In this document: piece after piece, positions 33,689 through 43,626 of the stretch
Position numbering within the stretch: the first letter of the stretch is position 1
How the letters are laid out: every line of letters starts with the position of its first letter
Source: Anagrus nilaparvatae
Taxonomy: Eukaryota > Arthropoda > Insecta > Hymenoptera > Mymaridae
NCBI GenBank assembly: GCA_022575985.1
Contig: JAKSXM010000237.1
Location: forward strand, 1,072,501 to 1,136,500
Direction of reading: 5' to 3'
DNA length: 64,000 nucleotides
The notes under the pieces: generated by a model
The model's database searches: none
What the model was told of the DNA's origin: nothing
What the model saw: only the letters and a program-made list of their open reading frames with translations
Position numbers and translations under genes: made by a program

Positions 33689-34447
33689 GCCTACATGCGT
33701 TATAAGGTTTTTAGGCTGCATCCTTCTTAAAATTTTTTTGCATAATTTTGAAATTTTTTCTCCATCAAATTTTATTGGCCAGAAAGTTAGTTTAATGTTT
33801 GAAGATTAAGAATGTTATGAACCGGATACGGAAATTGTCTGCTAGACATTTTTGTTGATGCTATTTTCACCAAAAATAGGCGTTTTTTGCTATTTTTTAA
33901 ATTCTTGTTACAATCTATTTTTAAATCGATTAAAACTAATGAAAATCTTTAATGTAGATATTTAAAAAGTCTCGCAATTGTGCAAACTAAAATTGTGCCA
34001 TTGCGGTGTCAATTTTAGCCTAAAAATGACGAAAGACAATTAAAAAATGAAAATTTTAATAATTTAACAAAATGGAAAATACCCACACAAAAAATGGGTA
34101 CTGGGTGCTTCTTGATAATGAATTAGCCCGGTAAAGTAGAAAATTCAAAGTGTATGACTTAAAATTAGGGCAAAATTCAATTAAAAAGGGCCATTTTTGA
34201 TGTTTATTATTTTCTTTAAATTAAACGTTAAAAAATGACAATTATTTTATTTATTTATCTCCACAAAAGTAATAAAGTAAAAAAAAAAAATTTTCATTTG
34301 TTGCCCTTGTAAACACCCCCCTTCCTCCTAAAAAATTCAAACAATCAATTTTTTCTAAAATTTTAAAAAACCTAAATCCAGCATTATTTCCTTTAATTTC
34401 GCACGATTTTTTCATTCCGACGTATTTTATTTTCTGATTTTCTCTAA

Positions 34448-35050
34448 GGCCCCATCTACAGAAGCCGTAAAACCCAGGCGCGCCGCAAACCCAAGCTCAA
34501 CGCGATGCGCAGAATAAGATTTTGTGTGGCTGATTCTACAAACGCCGTAAATAGGGGACGCAACCGCAAGCGCAGCCATAACTCAATGCGCACAAACCAA
34601 AATCGTGTTGAGTACATGCATGTTGTGTTGTGCGCATTGCGTTGCGGTTGCGCTTGCAGTTGCGACCCCCATTTACGGAGTTTGTAGAACCAGCCTGTAT
34701 GTCGAAACGCGCAGGAGAAAAAATTCGTTTCTGCGCATTGCGTTGCGCTCACGCTTCCAGTTGCGACCCCTTTTACGGCTTTTGTAGATTGGGCCTCACT
34801 GCGCATTGCATTGCAGCTATGCTTGCGGTTGCTACACCCATTTATGACGGCGTTTGTAGAATCAGCCTCAAAAACTTCATCTACAAAAGACAAAATAGAG
34901 GGCGCAACCGCAAGCGCAATTGTGGTGCAATGCTCAGAAGAAGATTTTGTGTATTTCGAGTTGCGCAGTAGATGAAATTAGTTTTTGAGCATTGCGTTGC
35001 GCTCACGCTTGCGTTTGCAACTCAATTTTGCGGCTTTTGTAGATGGGGCC
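34448..35050. mobile_element. PIF/Harbinger-type MITE, 603 bp
   Basis: The terminal inverted repeat GGCCCCATCTACAGAAGCCG pairs with CGGCTTTTGTAGATGGGGCC. It is flanked by a TAA target duplication on both sides (34445-34447 and 35051-35053). A 3-bp TWA duplication and GG-CC termini are the hallmark of PIF/Harbinger. The interior is made of direct and inverted repeats of the end sequence (ACAAACGCCGTAAATAGGGG and GCGCAACCGCAAGCGCA-type units), so it reads as an element that has repeatedly copied its own ends. G+C is far above the surroundings. Overlapping open frames on both strands here are repeat artefacts. Confidence 0.85.
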
Positions 35051-36229
35051 TAATATTTGATGATCTGAAAATCCGCAGGAGTTTCCGTTTTACCACAGTT
35101 TTCAATTTTGAGTATTTATGAAGATTTTTTGATTTTTAAAAGCTCCAAGATAAAGTTGAAGACAAGAGGAGGTAAGGAAAAGGGATTAAAAATTAATAAA
35201 GTGAAATTTTTTTTACCGTGTTACTTGTGTAGAAAATAGATGAATACGGTTAAAGTAAAGAAAACGCTAAAAATAGATTATTTTATTTGAATTTCGCGCC
35301 AATTTTCAGTCGGACATTTTGAATTTTCTACTTTTCCGGCCTATTCTTGATCAGGAAGCCACCAGTATCCTTTTTTTGGGTATTTTTAATTTTGATTAAA
35401 TATTTAAATTTTCATTTTTTCATTGATTTTTTGTCTTTTTTCAGGCTTAAATTGATTCTAAAATGAACTAATTTGAATTTTGAGATTTTTTTTAATATCC
35501 ACATTAAATATTTTCAAAAGTTTCCATCGATTAAAATAGGTTAATACTTAACAAGAATTTAAAAACGTGAAAAACTCTATTCTTGGCCAAAATAGCAACA
35601 ACAAAAATATTTTGTACGTCTAGTTCATAAATTTCTTTATTTTCATACCTTAAACTAACTTTCTAGCCAATAAAATCTGATGGAGAAAAAATTTCTTGTT
35701 TTACACATATTTTTGTTTTTAGCGGACTATAATATCTACACATATAAAAAAAAACACGGCTTAAAAAATTGAAACTCTTTTTTGATGAAGTTTTTTAAGA
35801 AACCATATAAAAGCTTTGAAAAAATGCGTAAATCAGTAAATTGTTATCGCTAATAGTAAATTTTAAATTTATTTTAGTTTTTTTTTTTTAAATAAGACCT
35901 TACTTTTTTTGTTAAATTGAGATAAATTCATTTTTTAACGAAAATAGATTTTTACTTATAAAACTCAGGTTGGATTTTTAACAACATATAAAAGTATAAA
36001 AATTTTAATTATTGAAAAAAAAAATTAAAAATACTTATGCATTTAAAAAAAAATATAGAAAACACAATTTTTAGTTTTAAAACTACGAAAAATTTAATTT
36101 TTGATAATTATATTTATTTCTTTTTTAAATAGTTGATAATAAAACATTAATTATTTTCAATAAATAATTAAAATTTAGAAAAAAAATGTTACGAATAAAT
36201 ATATAAAAATCACATTAAACATTCAAATA

Positions 36230-36304
36230 GCAATTTAGCTCAGTCAGTTAAGTGTTATGGAAATGGCGGCCCGGGTTCAAATCCCGCTAATCCTTTTTTT
36301 TTTT
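36230..36304 (+). ncRNA. tRNA-like Pol III cassette with T-run
   Basis: Box A TTAGCTCAGTCAGTTAAG and box B GGGTTCAAATCCC at tRNA-like spacing, with a good T-arm (CGGG/CCCG), then CTAATCC and a T run of about 12 as a Pol III terminator. The 5' acceptor strand (ATAGCAAT) does not match CTAATCC and the body is short, so it is tRNA-derived or a pseudo-tRNA. Confidence 0.45.
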
Positions 36305-36476
36305 TCTTTATTTTTAATTAATTAAAAATATCTTATATATTGTCATGTATGATCATACATGGGAGTATACAGTTATAGAGGGACATAATAATCGATATAT
36401 GGCCATGTATCGCCATGAATGCAGATATTAATATATGGTCATATTTGGGGATACATGATTGATTTTTCTCCGGGAC

Positions 36477-36889
36477 ACAATATTTTTCATAAGATAATTA
36501 AAGCGCTAAAATTCAAAATTTAAATAAATCTAAGGCTTCGCCCCCCCCCATTAAAATGGCTTTTTTTCATCGGGAAATCATTTCAAATGACTAAATAAGT
36601 GAAAAAATGGTTTTTAGATAGGAAAAACACATTCAAATAAAAAAAAATTTTGTTGTTGAAATTCTTTATTTTTTTTCCGGCCTGTTTTTTTTTTAAATAA
36701 TAATATAATCAATATTTAAAAATAAACGTTTGAAATGATAATTACCTGCTTCCGAAATATAACCTACCCCTAAATGCTGTACTCGCACCTAAACCTAGAA
36801 TAATCTGAAATTTGGGGGTTGAGGGGGCAAAGCCCCAGCGGGGATATAACTAAAGAAATAATTAGTTATAACCTATCCCTAAATACTCT
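36477..36889. other. Intergenic DNA with ~102-bp direct repeat
   Basis: AACCTACCCCTAAATGCTGT at about 36769 recurs as AACCTATCCCTAAATACTCT at about 36871, each followed by ACTCGCA-CTA and CCTAGAA. A GGGGGCAAAGCCCC block lies between them, and a similar block occurs near 41100, just beyond the giant palindrome. Confidence 0.55.
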
Positions 36890-37999
36890 ACTCGCATCTA
36901 CTCCTAGAACACGGAGGTAAAAGATTAGGAGGAACCAAGTCCTATACTTTTCTATTGAAGCTTTTGTGATTTTATTGTCACTAGTTCCCGCTACCCCAAC
37001 AGGGGGCGTATGAGAGAGGATGCCGGCGGGAATTCAAATTATTATTGATATTCAAACTTTTCTCGCTTTAAAATTGCAAGCATTTTTAATTTTTTTACAT
37101 AATTCATATATAAAATTAAAATATAAATGAAAAACAAATTAAATTTAAAATTGTATAATAATTTTAATTAAATTAAAATTGTTACAATGATATAATTTAT
37201 AAATAAAATTTTTAAATTTCTATGAGAATTAAAAAAAATTAGAATGGTTTGATTAACATAAAATTCTCAAAAAATAATAAAATTATAAAATATAAATTAA
37301 ATAAAGTAAAAAGAAAGCTACCTTTCTTTTAAAAAAGAAAAAAAGTACCCCTAAAATTAATTAAATTAGATAATTAAATTTAATTATCTAATTAGATAAG
37401 AGTTGCTGTTCAATAAAATTTTTATTCGTAGTAATTTCCGTGAAGGTATTGAAAAATTTTTTTAAACAATAAATAATGCTAACTTTATTAATTATTAAAT
37501 TTCTACACATACATTTTTACCGAGGGTCCAACAACGAAATTCAGCTACTCTGAATAGCACATACCCTATTCAAAAACGCGCTGCCAAACAATTGGAACTA
37601 TGGTTCCTCAATAACAATAACAAAATATTTTTAATCATCAATAAAAAAAAGATCTTATGTGCTTTGACTATACTATTTGGTATGTTTATTTACATTTATA
37701 TTGAAAAAATTTGGCGTATCGTAAAAAAAAAGGAATTAAAAAAAAATTTATTAGGTCTAGAAAGGGCTTACGTCCATAAAAGGAATAAAAATTTTATTGT
37801 TTCTTGCATTTTATGGTGGCCAAAATTTTGAGAAAAAAAGTTTTCAAAAATTTATTTATCAAATTAAAAATATCAAGTAAAAACTATGTTTCTAAATTAA
37901 TACATTCATAGAAAAAATTTATGTACTACATCCGAAAAGAAAAAAAAATGAGTATGAGAAAAAGAAAAAAAATGAGAAAAAAAAACCAACAATATCCTG

Positions 38000-38640
38000 C
38001 CTACACGTTAGACGTTAAACCTACAATATCCTGCCTACACGTTACACCTTAAACCTATCATGACCTACCTGTACGCTAGACGTTAAACCTACCATAACCT
38101 ACCTACACGTTAGACGTTAAACGTACTGTAACCTACCTACACGTTAGACGTTAAACCTATCATAACCTACCTACGCGTTAGACGTTAAACCTACTGTAAC
38201 CTACCTACACGTTAGACGTTAAACCTAACATAACCTACCTACACGTTAGACGTTAAACCTACTGTAACCTACCTACACGTTAGACGTTAAACCTAACATA
38301 ACCTACCTACACGTTAGACGTTAAACCTACTGTAACCTACCTACACGTTAGACGTGAAACCTACAGTAACCTACCTACACGTTAGACGTTAAACCTATCA
38401 TAACCTACCTACACGTTAGACGTTAAACCTAACATAACCTACCTACACGTTAGACGTTAAACCTAAAAAAACCTACCTACACGTTAGAAGTTAAACCTAC
38501 AATATCCTACCTACACGTTAGACGTTAAACCTACAATATCCTGCTTATACGTTAGACCTTAAACCTACCATAACCTACCTTCACGTAAGACGTTAAACCT
38601 AAAAAAACCTACCTACACGTTAGACCTTAAACGTAGGAAG
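38000..38640. repeat. 34-bp minisatellite, forward orientation
   Basis: About 18-19 copies of a 34-bp unit containing CCTACCTACACGTTAGACGT followed by TAAACCTACTGTAA. Variable positions include TGTAA/CATAA/AAAAA. Units near the inversion point are the most degenerate. Confidence 0.93.
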
Positions 38641-38689
38641 AAATTTTACAATAACCTAGACCTTAAAAGTAGGAAGGTTATTGTAGGTT

Positions 38690-39254
38690 TAAGGTCTAAC
38701 GTATATGTACTTTATAGTAGCTTTAAGGTCTAACGTGTAGGAAGGTTATTGTAGGTTTAAAAGGTTTAACGTGTAGGTAGGTTATTGTAGGTTCAACGTC
38801 TAACGTAAAGGTAGGTCATGATAGGTTTAAGGTCTATCGTATAGGCAGGATATTGTAGGTTTAAAGTCTAACGTGTAGGTAGGTTACTGTAGGTTTAACG
38901 TCTAACGTGTAGATAGGTTACTGTAGGTTTAACGTCTAACGTATAGGTAGGTCATGATAGGTTTAAGGTCTAACGTGTAGGTAGGTTTTTTTAGGTTTAA
39001 CGTCTAACGTGTAGGTTGGCTACGGTAGGTTTAAGTTCTAACGTGTAGGTAGGTTATGGTAGGTTTAACGTCTAACGTATAGGTAGGTCATGATAGGTTT
39101 AAGGTCTAACGTGTAGGCAGGATATTGTAGGTTTAACGTCTAACGTGTAGGTAGGTTTTTTTAGGTTTAACGTCTAACGTGTAGGTAGGCTATGGTAGGT
39201 TTAACGTCTAACGTGTAGGTAGGTTATGGTAGGTTTAACGTCTAACGTATAGGT
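38690..39254. repeat. 34-bp minisatellite, reverse orientation, block 1
   Basis: The same unit in reverse complement: GGTTTAACGTCTAACGTGTA followed by GGTAGGTTATGGTA. About 16 copies, with a higher-order mix of TATGG, TTTTT, CATGA and TATTG variants. Confidence 0.93.
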
Positions 39255-39442
39255 ACCCTGATTACACGAAAACTTGGATAAGCTAACTGCTCTAACGAAG
39301 TTGTACACCTTCCTTAAATATTGAGCTAGATTTTATCAAAAGGCAGGGTATCATAGCTCTCTTAGTTTGCTAGCAATTGGCCAAAAACCAAGCGGACATT
39401 TGAAACGTTTCAGAAATGTTTTGAAAACGTTTTGTGCTGTGT
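39255..39442. mobile_element. Unrelated insert in the minisatellite
   Basis: About 185 bp with no similarity to the repeat unit. The left edge is TACCCTGATTACACGAAAAC. The right edge is GAAACGTTTCAGAAATGTTT, then TTGAAAACG and TTTTGTGCTGTGTGGG. The right edge again has a self-complementary unit (GAAACGTTTC) before a CCCACACAGCACAAAACG-type terminus when read on the minus strand. Confidence 0.55.
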
Positions 39443-40066
39443 GGGTAGGTCATGATAGGTTTAAGGTCTAACGCGTAGGCAGGATATTGTAGGTTTAACG
39501 TCTAACCTGTAGGTAGGCTTTTTTAGGTTTGACGTCTAACGTGTAGGTAGGTTACAGTAGGTTTAACGTCTAACGTGTAGGTAGATTATGATAGGTTTAA
39601 CGTCTAACGTGTAGGTAGGTTATGGTAGGTTTAACGTCTAACGTGTAGGTAGGTTACAGTAGGTTTAACGTCTATCGTGTAGGTAGGTTACTGTAGGTTT
39701 CACGTCTAACGTGTAGGTAGGTTACAGTAGGTTTAACGTCTAACGTGTAGGTAGGTTATGTTAGGTTTAACGTCTAACGTGTAGGTAGGTTACAGTAGGT
39801 TTAACGTCTAACGTGTAGGTAGGTTATGATAGGTTTAACGTCTAACGTGTTGGTAGGTTACTGTAGGTTTAAAGTCTAACGTGTAGGTAGGTTACAGTAC
39901 GTTTAACGTCTAACGTGTAGGTAGGTTACTGTAGGTTTAACGTCGAACGTGTAGGTAGGTTATGTTAGGTTTAACGTCTAACGTGTAGGTAGTTTACTGT
40001 AGGTTTAACGTCTAACGTGTAGGTAGGTTACTGTAGGTTTAACGTCTAACGTGTAGGTAGGTTATA
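39443..40066. repeat. 34-bp minisatellite, reverse orientation, block 2
   Basis: About 18 further copies of GGTTTAACGTCTAACGTGTA-GGTAGGTTACAGTA, more homogeneous than block 1. Confidence 0.93.
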
Positions 40067-41082
40067 TTACATAATTTTTTTCTATGAAAGTATTAATTTA
40101 GAAACATAGTTTTTACTTGATATTTTGAATTTGATAAATAAATTTTTGAAAACTTTTTTTCTCAAAATTTTGGCCACCAAAAAATGCAAGAAACAATAAA
40201 ATATTTATTCCTTTTATGGACGTATGCCCTTTCTAGACCTAATAAATTTTTTTTAATTCCTTTTTTTTTACTCTACGCCAAATTTTTTCAATATAAATGT
40301 AAATAAACATACCAAACAGTATACTCAAAGCACATAAGATCTTTTTTTTAATGAAGATTAAAAATATTTTGTTATTGCTATTGAGGAACCATAATTCCAA
40401 TTGTTTGGCAGCGCGTTTTTGAATAGGGTATGTGCTATTCAGAGTAGCTGAATTTCGTTGTTGGACCCTTGGTAAAAATGTATGTGCAGAAATTTAATAA
40501 TTAATAAAGTTAGCATTATTTATTGTTTAAAAAAATTTTTCAATACCTTTACGGAAATTACTACGAATAAAAATTTTATTGAACAGCAACTCTTATCTAA
40601 TTAGATAATTAAATTTAATTATCTAATTCAATTAATTTTAGGGGTACTTTTTTTCTTTTTTAAAAGAAAGGTAGCTTTCTTTTTACTTTATTTAATTTAT
40701 ATTTTATAATTTTATTATTTTTTGAGAATTTTATGTTAATCAAACCATTCTAATTTTTTTTAATTCTCATAGAAATTTAAAAATTTTATTTATAAATTAT
40801 ATCATTGTAACAATTTTAATTTAATTAAAATTATTATACAATTTTAAATTTAATTAGTTTTTCATTTATATTTTAATTTTATATATGATTTATGTATAAA
40901 AATCAAAAATGTTTGCAATTTTAAAGCGAGAAATGTTCGAATAACAATAATAATTTGAATTCCCGCCGGCTTCCTCTCTCATACGCCCCCTGTTGGGGCA
41001 GCGTGAACTAGTGACAATAAAATCACAATATGGCGGGCGGCTTGGTCCCTCCTAATCTTTTACCTCCGTGTCCTAGAATAGG

Positions 41083-42264
41083 CTAAACTTTGACGGTCTA
41101 GGGGGCTAAGCCCTTGGTGGGGGTATGGGGGCAAAGCTTCCGCTAAAAAAATCAATAATCATATGAGCCCCCGTCAAAAAGGAAAAGAAATATCTAAAAA
41201 TACTTGAAAATGCAAAAATTTTTTTACAAAAAAATAAAAAAATTTTCTTAACATTTTTTATTAAAAAAAAAAAAATTGTTTTTTGTTCATTTTTCCTACC
41301 TAAAAACTTATTGCTAACATCATTTTAATTGTTTTATAGCAATTTCCAGCAAAAATTTTCGCAATTTGGTGGGCGAAAAAGATCCAAATCTAAAAATCTA
41401 AATGGTTAAAATTATTGAAATTTTAAAAAATTTATTTAAAAAACTTAAAATTAAATAAAATTGTTTTATAAATAATAATTTAAAAAAAATTAAACTATTC
41501 AATAAGTTTATTAATTATAGTTTTATTTAAAATTTGAATTTTTGCGCTATTCAACACGGGAATTTCTCGAGCTATAATTTTTTTTTTCTCTGGATAGATT
41601 GGCATTATAGGAATATTGTGCGAAAATATTCATGCATACGCTTAGGCCTAAGGCACATTCTACGGCTGAGTCTACGTAAGCGTATGCATGCATATATGGC
41701 TCATTTTCATTTTTTTTGCAAAAATAGATTTAAAAAAAATAATATAAAAATCTTGTTTTAGTGCTGTAATTTTTAGAAAACATAAAGTAAAAGTTTTTTT
41801 TTATCAAAGGATCAACTTGTTATTGTCATAAAAACTTAGTAAAATTAAAAAATTTTTATTATTGTGCTTTAAATCGATTATTTCTTGAGGTTTATAAAAG
41901 TATTTTTATGCTTTTGTGAATAAATACGAAATTTTCGGTCATATTTTAAACTAAAATAGCATCTAAAATATTAATTTAAAGTTCAATAGTTGTTGGTACA
42001 TATAAATAAAGTAAAATACAAACTTTAAAAAAAAGAAAATAAAAATCCATGCACTTATTCTGCTTAAAACACCAAGTTCTTAATTGGAACGGTAAAGGCT
42101 TTTTTGTCACATTTTAGCCACAAATTTTTTTTTCAACTTAAAATTTTGTTAATTTTTATGGTGTATGGTTAACAATTTTTTGAAATACAAACTTCAAGAC
42201 AAAAAAATTTGTAAATTCTTACTTCAATCGGTATATACGACCACGTGACACTATTTTTGCAAAA
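41083..42264. other. A+T-rich DNA with a small inverted repeat
   Basis: TGCATACGCTTA at 41634 pairs with TAAGCGTATGCA near 41678, over a spacer with GGCCTAAGGC. Otherwise the stretch is homopolymer-rich and shows no coding signal. Confidence 0.5.
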
Positions 42265-42440
42265 AATATGAAAATGATCGATATACGTATACGAATATAC
42301 GAATATTCGTATATTGCCAACCAATGCTTATTTTTAGTAATGCTTTTGCTTCCCACTAGAGGTTGTAGGAGAAGGATAAATATAAGTAGAAGTTGGACGT
42401 ATGCGAATATTCTAATATTCATATACAAATATATTAGACT
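42265..42440. repeat. Small element with ACGAATATTCGT arms
   Basis: The left arm GTATACGAATATACGAATAT, then TCGTATATTGCCAAC, is mirrored by GTTGGACGTATGCGAATATT, then CTAATATTCATATAC. The units are self-complementary (ACGAATATTCGT). A spacer of about 75 bp contains CTTCCCACTAGAGGTTG. The two opposed open frames here are palindrome shadows. Confidence 0.6.
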
Positions 42441-42454
42441 GTGTCTTATTTTTT

Positions 42455-42600
42455 ATTTTTCGATATTTTTTGGCTCCCCCCATTTTTTTCGAATATTTTG
42501 GTCATAAAAAACCCCCAACTCCAAGGATTTTGATTTTCGATTTTTTTAACGCGTGCTGCCGAGCACTTGAAGTTTCCCATTTAAATAACATGGGAATTTT
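42455..42600. repeat. Dispersed repeat, pair with 47295-47425
   Basis: Shares TTTGGTCATAAAAA-CCCC-A-CTC-AAGGATTTTG, a GTGCTG-GAGCAC-type step and TTTCCCATTTAAATAA with the copy at 47.3 kb. Confidence 0.6.
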
Positions 42601-42650
42601 GGGTTTTTAGCTATACAAATTTTTACAAAATCCAAAAAGCGTTTTAAAAA

Positions 42651-43626
42651 GCTAATTTTTACTGAAAACATACTTTTATATGTTGTAAAGACATGCAAAA
42701 AGCCCTGCATTCATTCCAAAGGGAATTTTAGGGCTAGAAACGCAAATTTACATGTTGGTGTAATCTTATAAAACAGGGTTTTTTGGTAATTTTCGATAAA
42801 ACGCTACAACCTCAAAAATGAACCAAAATACTTCTGGTTAGTTTACTTTTTTTGGTGTAAATGTCACCTTTCAAATGCCGTAAACTGCGTTTTTTTATCA
42901 CTGATTCTCTCAGCGCTATAGTGAATTAACCTATTGGTAATTTTTGACCCAAAAGGCCCAATTTTTAAATTTGTTTAAATTGCTGCCAAAATTGTAATTT
43001 TCTACAAAATTGAGTTTTATAGGCCTTAAAAGTTTTCTGCAAGCTTCAAGTTTTCAAAAATTTTTTACTCGTCTTTTTTCTTTAAATAGTTTTTAAGATA
43101 TCGTTTTTCAAAGTAAATGGTAAAAATTGATTTTTTTTTTAAACCCTGAAATTGGGAATATGACTTTAAATTATCATCTCTGGTTAATAATTTATTGAAA
43201 AGCAGTGAATAAAAAATTTTTGGAAAATTGAAGCTTGTAGAAAATTTTTAAGACCTATAAAGCTCAATTTCGTCAAAAATTACATTTTTGACAGCAGTTT
43301 AAAAAAATTCAAAAATTGGTTATTTTTAGTCGAAAATTACCAGTAGGTTAATTCACTATAGCGCTGAGAGAATCAGTGATAAAAAAACGCAGTTTACGGC
43401 ATTTGAAAGTTGACATTTACACCAAAAAAAGTAGACTAACCAGAAGTATTTTGGTTCATTTTCGAGGTTGTAGCGTTTTATCGAAAATTACCAAAAAACC
43501 CTGTTTTATAAGATTGAGCCAACATGTAAATTTGCGTTTCTAGCCCCAAAATTCCCTTTGGAATGAATGCAGGGCTTTTTGCATGACTTTACAACATATA
43601 AAAGTATGTTTTCAGTAAAAAATAAT
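42651..43626. mobile_element. Palindromic element, nearly spacer-free
   Basis: GCCCTGCATTCATTCC near 42702 pairs with GGAATGAATGCAGGGC near 43560. The sum stays at 86277 along the arm, so the fold centre is near 43138 with almost no loop. Both arms carry AAACAGGGTTTTTTGGTAAT, GCCGTAAACTGCGTTTTTTT and TCTCTCAGCGCTATAGTGAA, blocks shared in diverged form with the 3.5, 23.5 and 60.4 kb relatives. No coding sequence is present. Confidence 0.87.

Larger units (their letters stand above)
33398..36476. mobile_element. Palindromic element with CATGTATG arrays, MITE core and tRNA-like cassette
   Basis: The ends are CCCGGGAAAAAATAGTTCAT (left) and, on the minus strand, CCCGGAGAAAAATCAATCAT (right). 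Each is followed by arrays of CATGTATG/CATACATG units (about 33415-33625 and 36338-36470). The core is a long palindrome: CTCCATCAAATTTTATTGGC near 33760 pairs with GCCAATAAAATCTGATGGAG near 35666, and GGTAAAGTAGAAAATTCAAA near 34130 pairs near 35320. A PIF-type MITE sits almost exactly at its centre. A tRNA-like sequence lies just inside the right array. No coding sequence is present. Confidence 0.75.
36890..41082. mobile_element. Giant 4.2-kb palindrome with inverted minisatellite arrays
   Basis: ACGGAGGTAAAAGATTAGGA at 36911 pairs with its complement ending at 41069. The arms then match through GATTTTATTGTCACTAG, GGGGGCGTATGAGAGAGGA, GGCGGGAATTCAAATTATTA, long A+T-rich text and AAACGCGCTGCCAAACAATT (37576 / about 40414). 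At 37600 and 40390 each arm has the GGTTCCTCA edge seen in the 11-13 and 16-17 kb elements, plus one ~154-bp satellite monomer. The interior is a 34-bp minisatellite in one orientation up to about 38640 and in the opposite orientation after it. No transposase is present; the frame at 37592-37831 is arm sequence. Confidence 0.87.

Noticed and set aside
34456..34971. Several overlapping open frames on both strands, up to 145 codons
   Set aside because: They arise because the G+C-rich MITE with internal repeats has few stop codons. Both strands are open at once and no domain is recognisable.
38000..40066. CRISPR-like regular repeats
   Set aside because: The whole 34-bp unit is repeated with no unique spacers, and it lies in a eukaryotic palindrome. 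It is a minisatellite.
38000..40066. Degenerate insect telomeric repeat (TTAGG-like, since TAGG/CCTA recur)
   Set aside because: The period is 34 bp and the TTAGG pentamer is not tandemly present. CCTA/TAGG content alone is not telomeric.
36890..41082. Assembly or library fold-back artefact as the sole explanation for the palindromes
   Set aside because: The arms differ by substitutions, indels, array copy number and one-sided insertions, which a duplicated read would not show. Read-level checking would still settle it.
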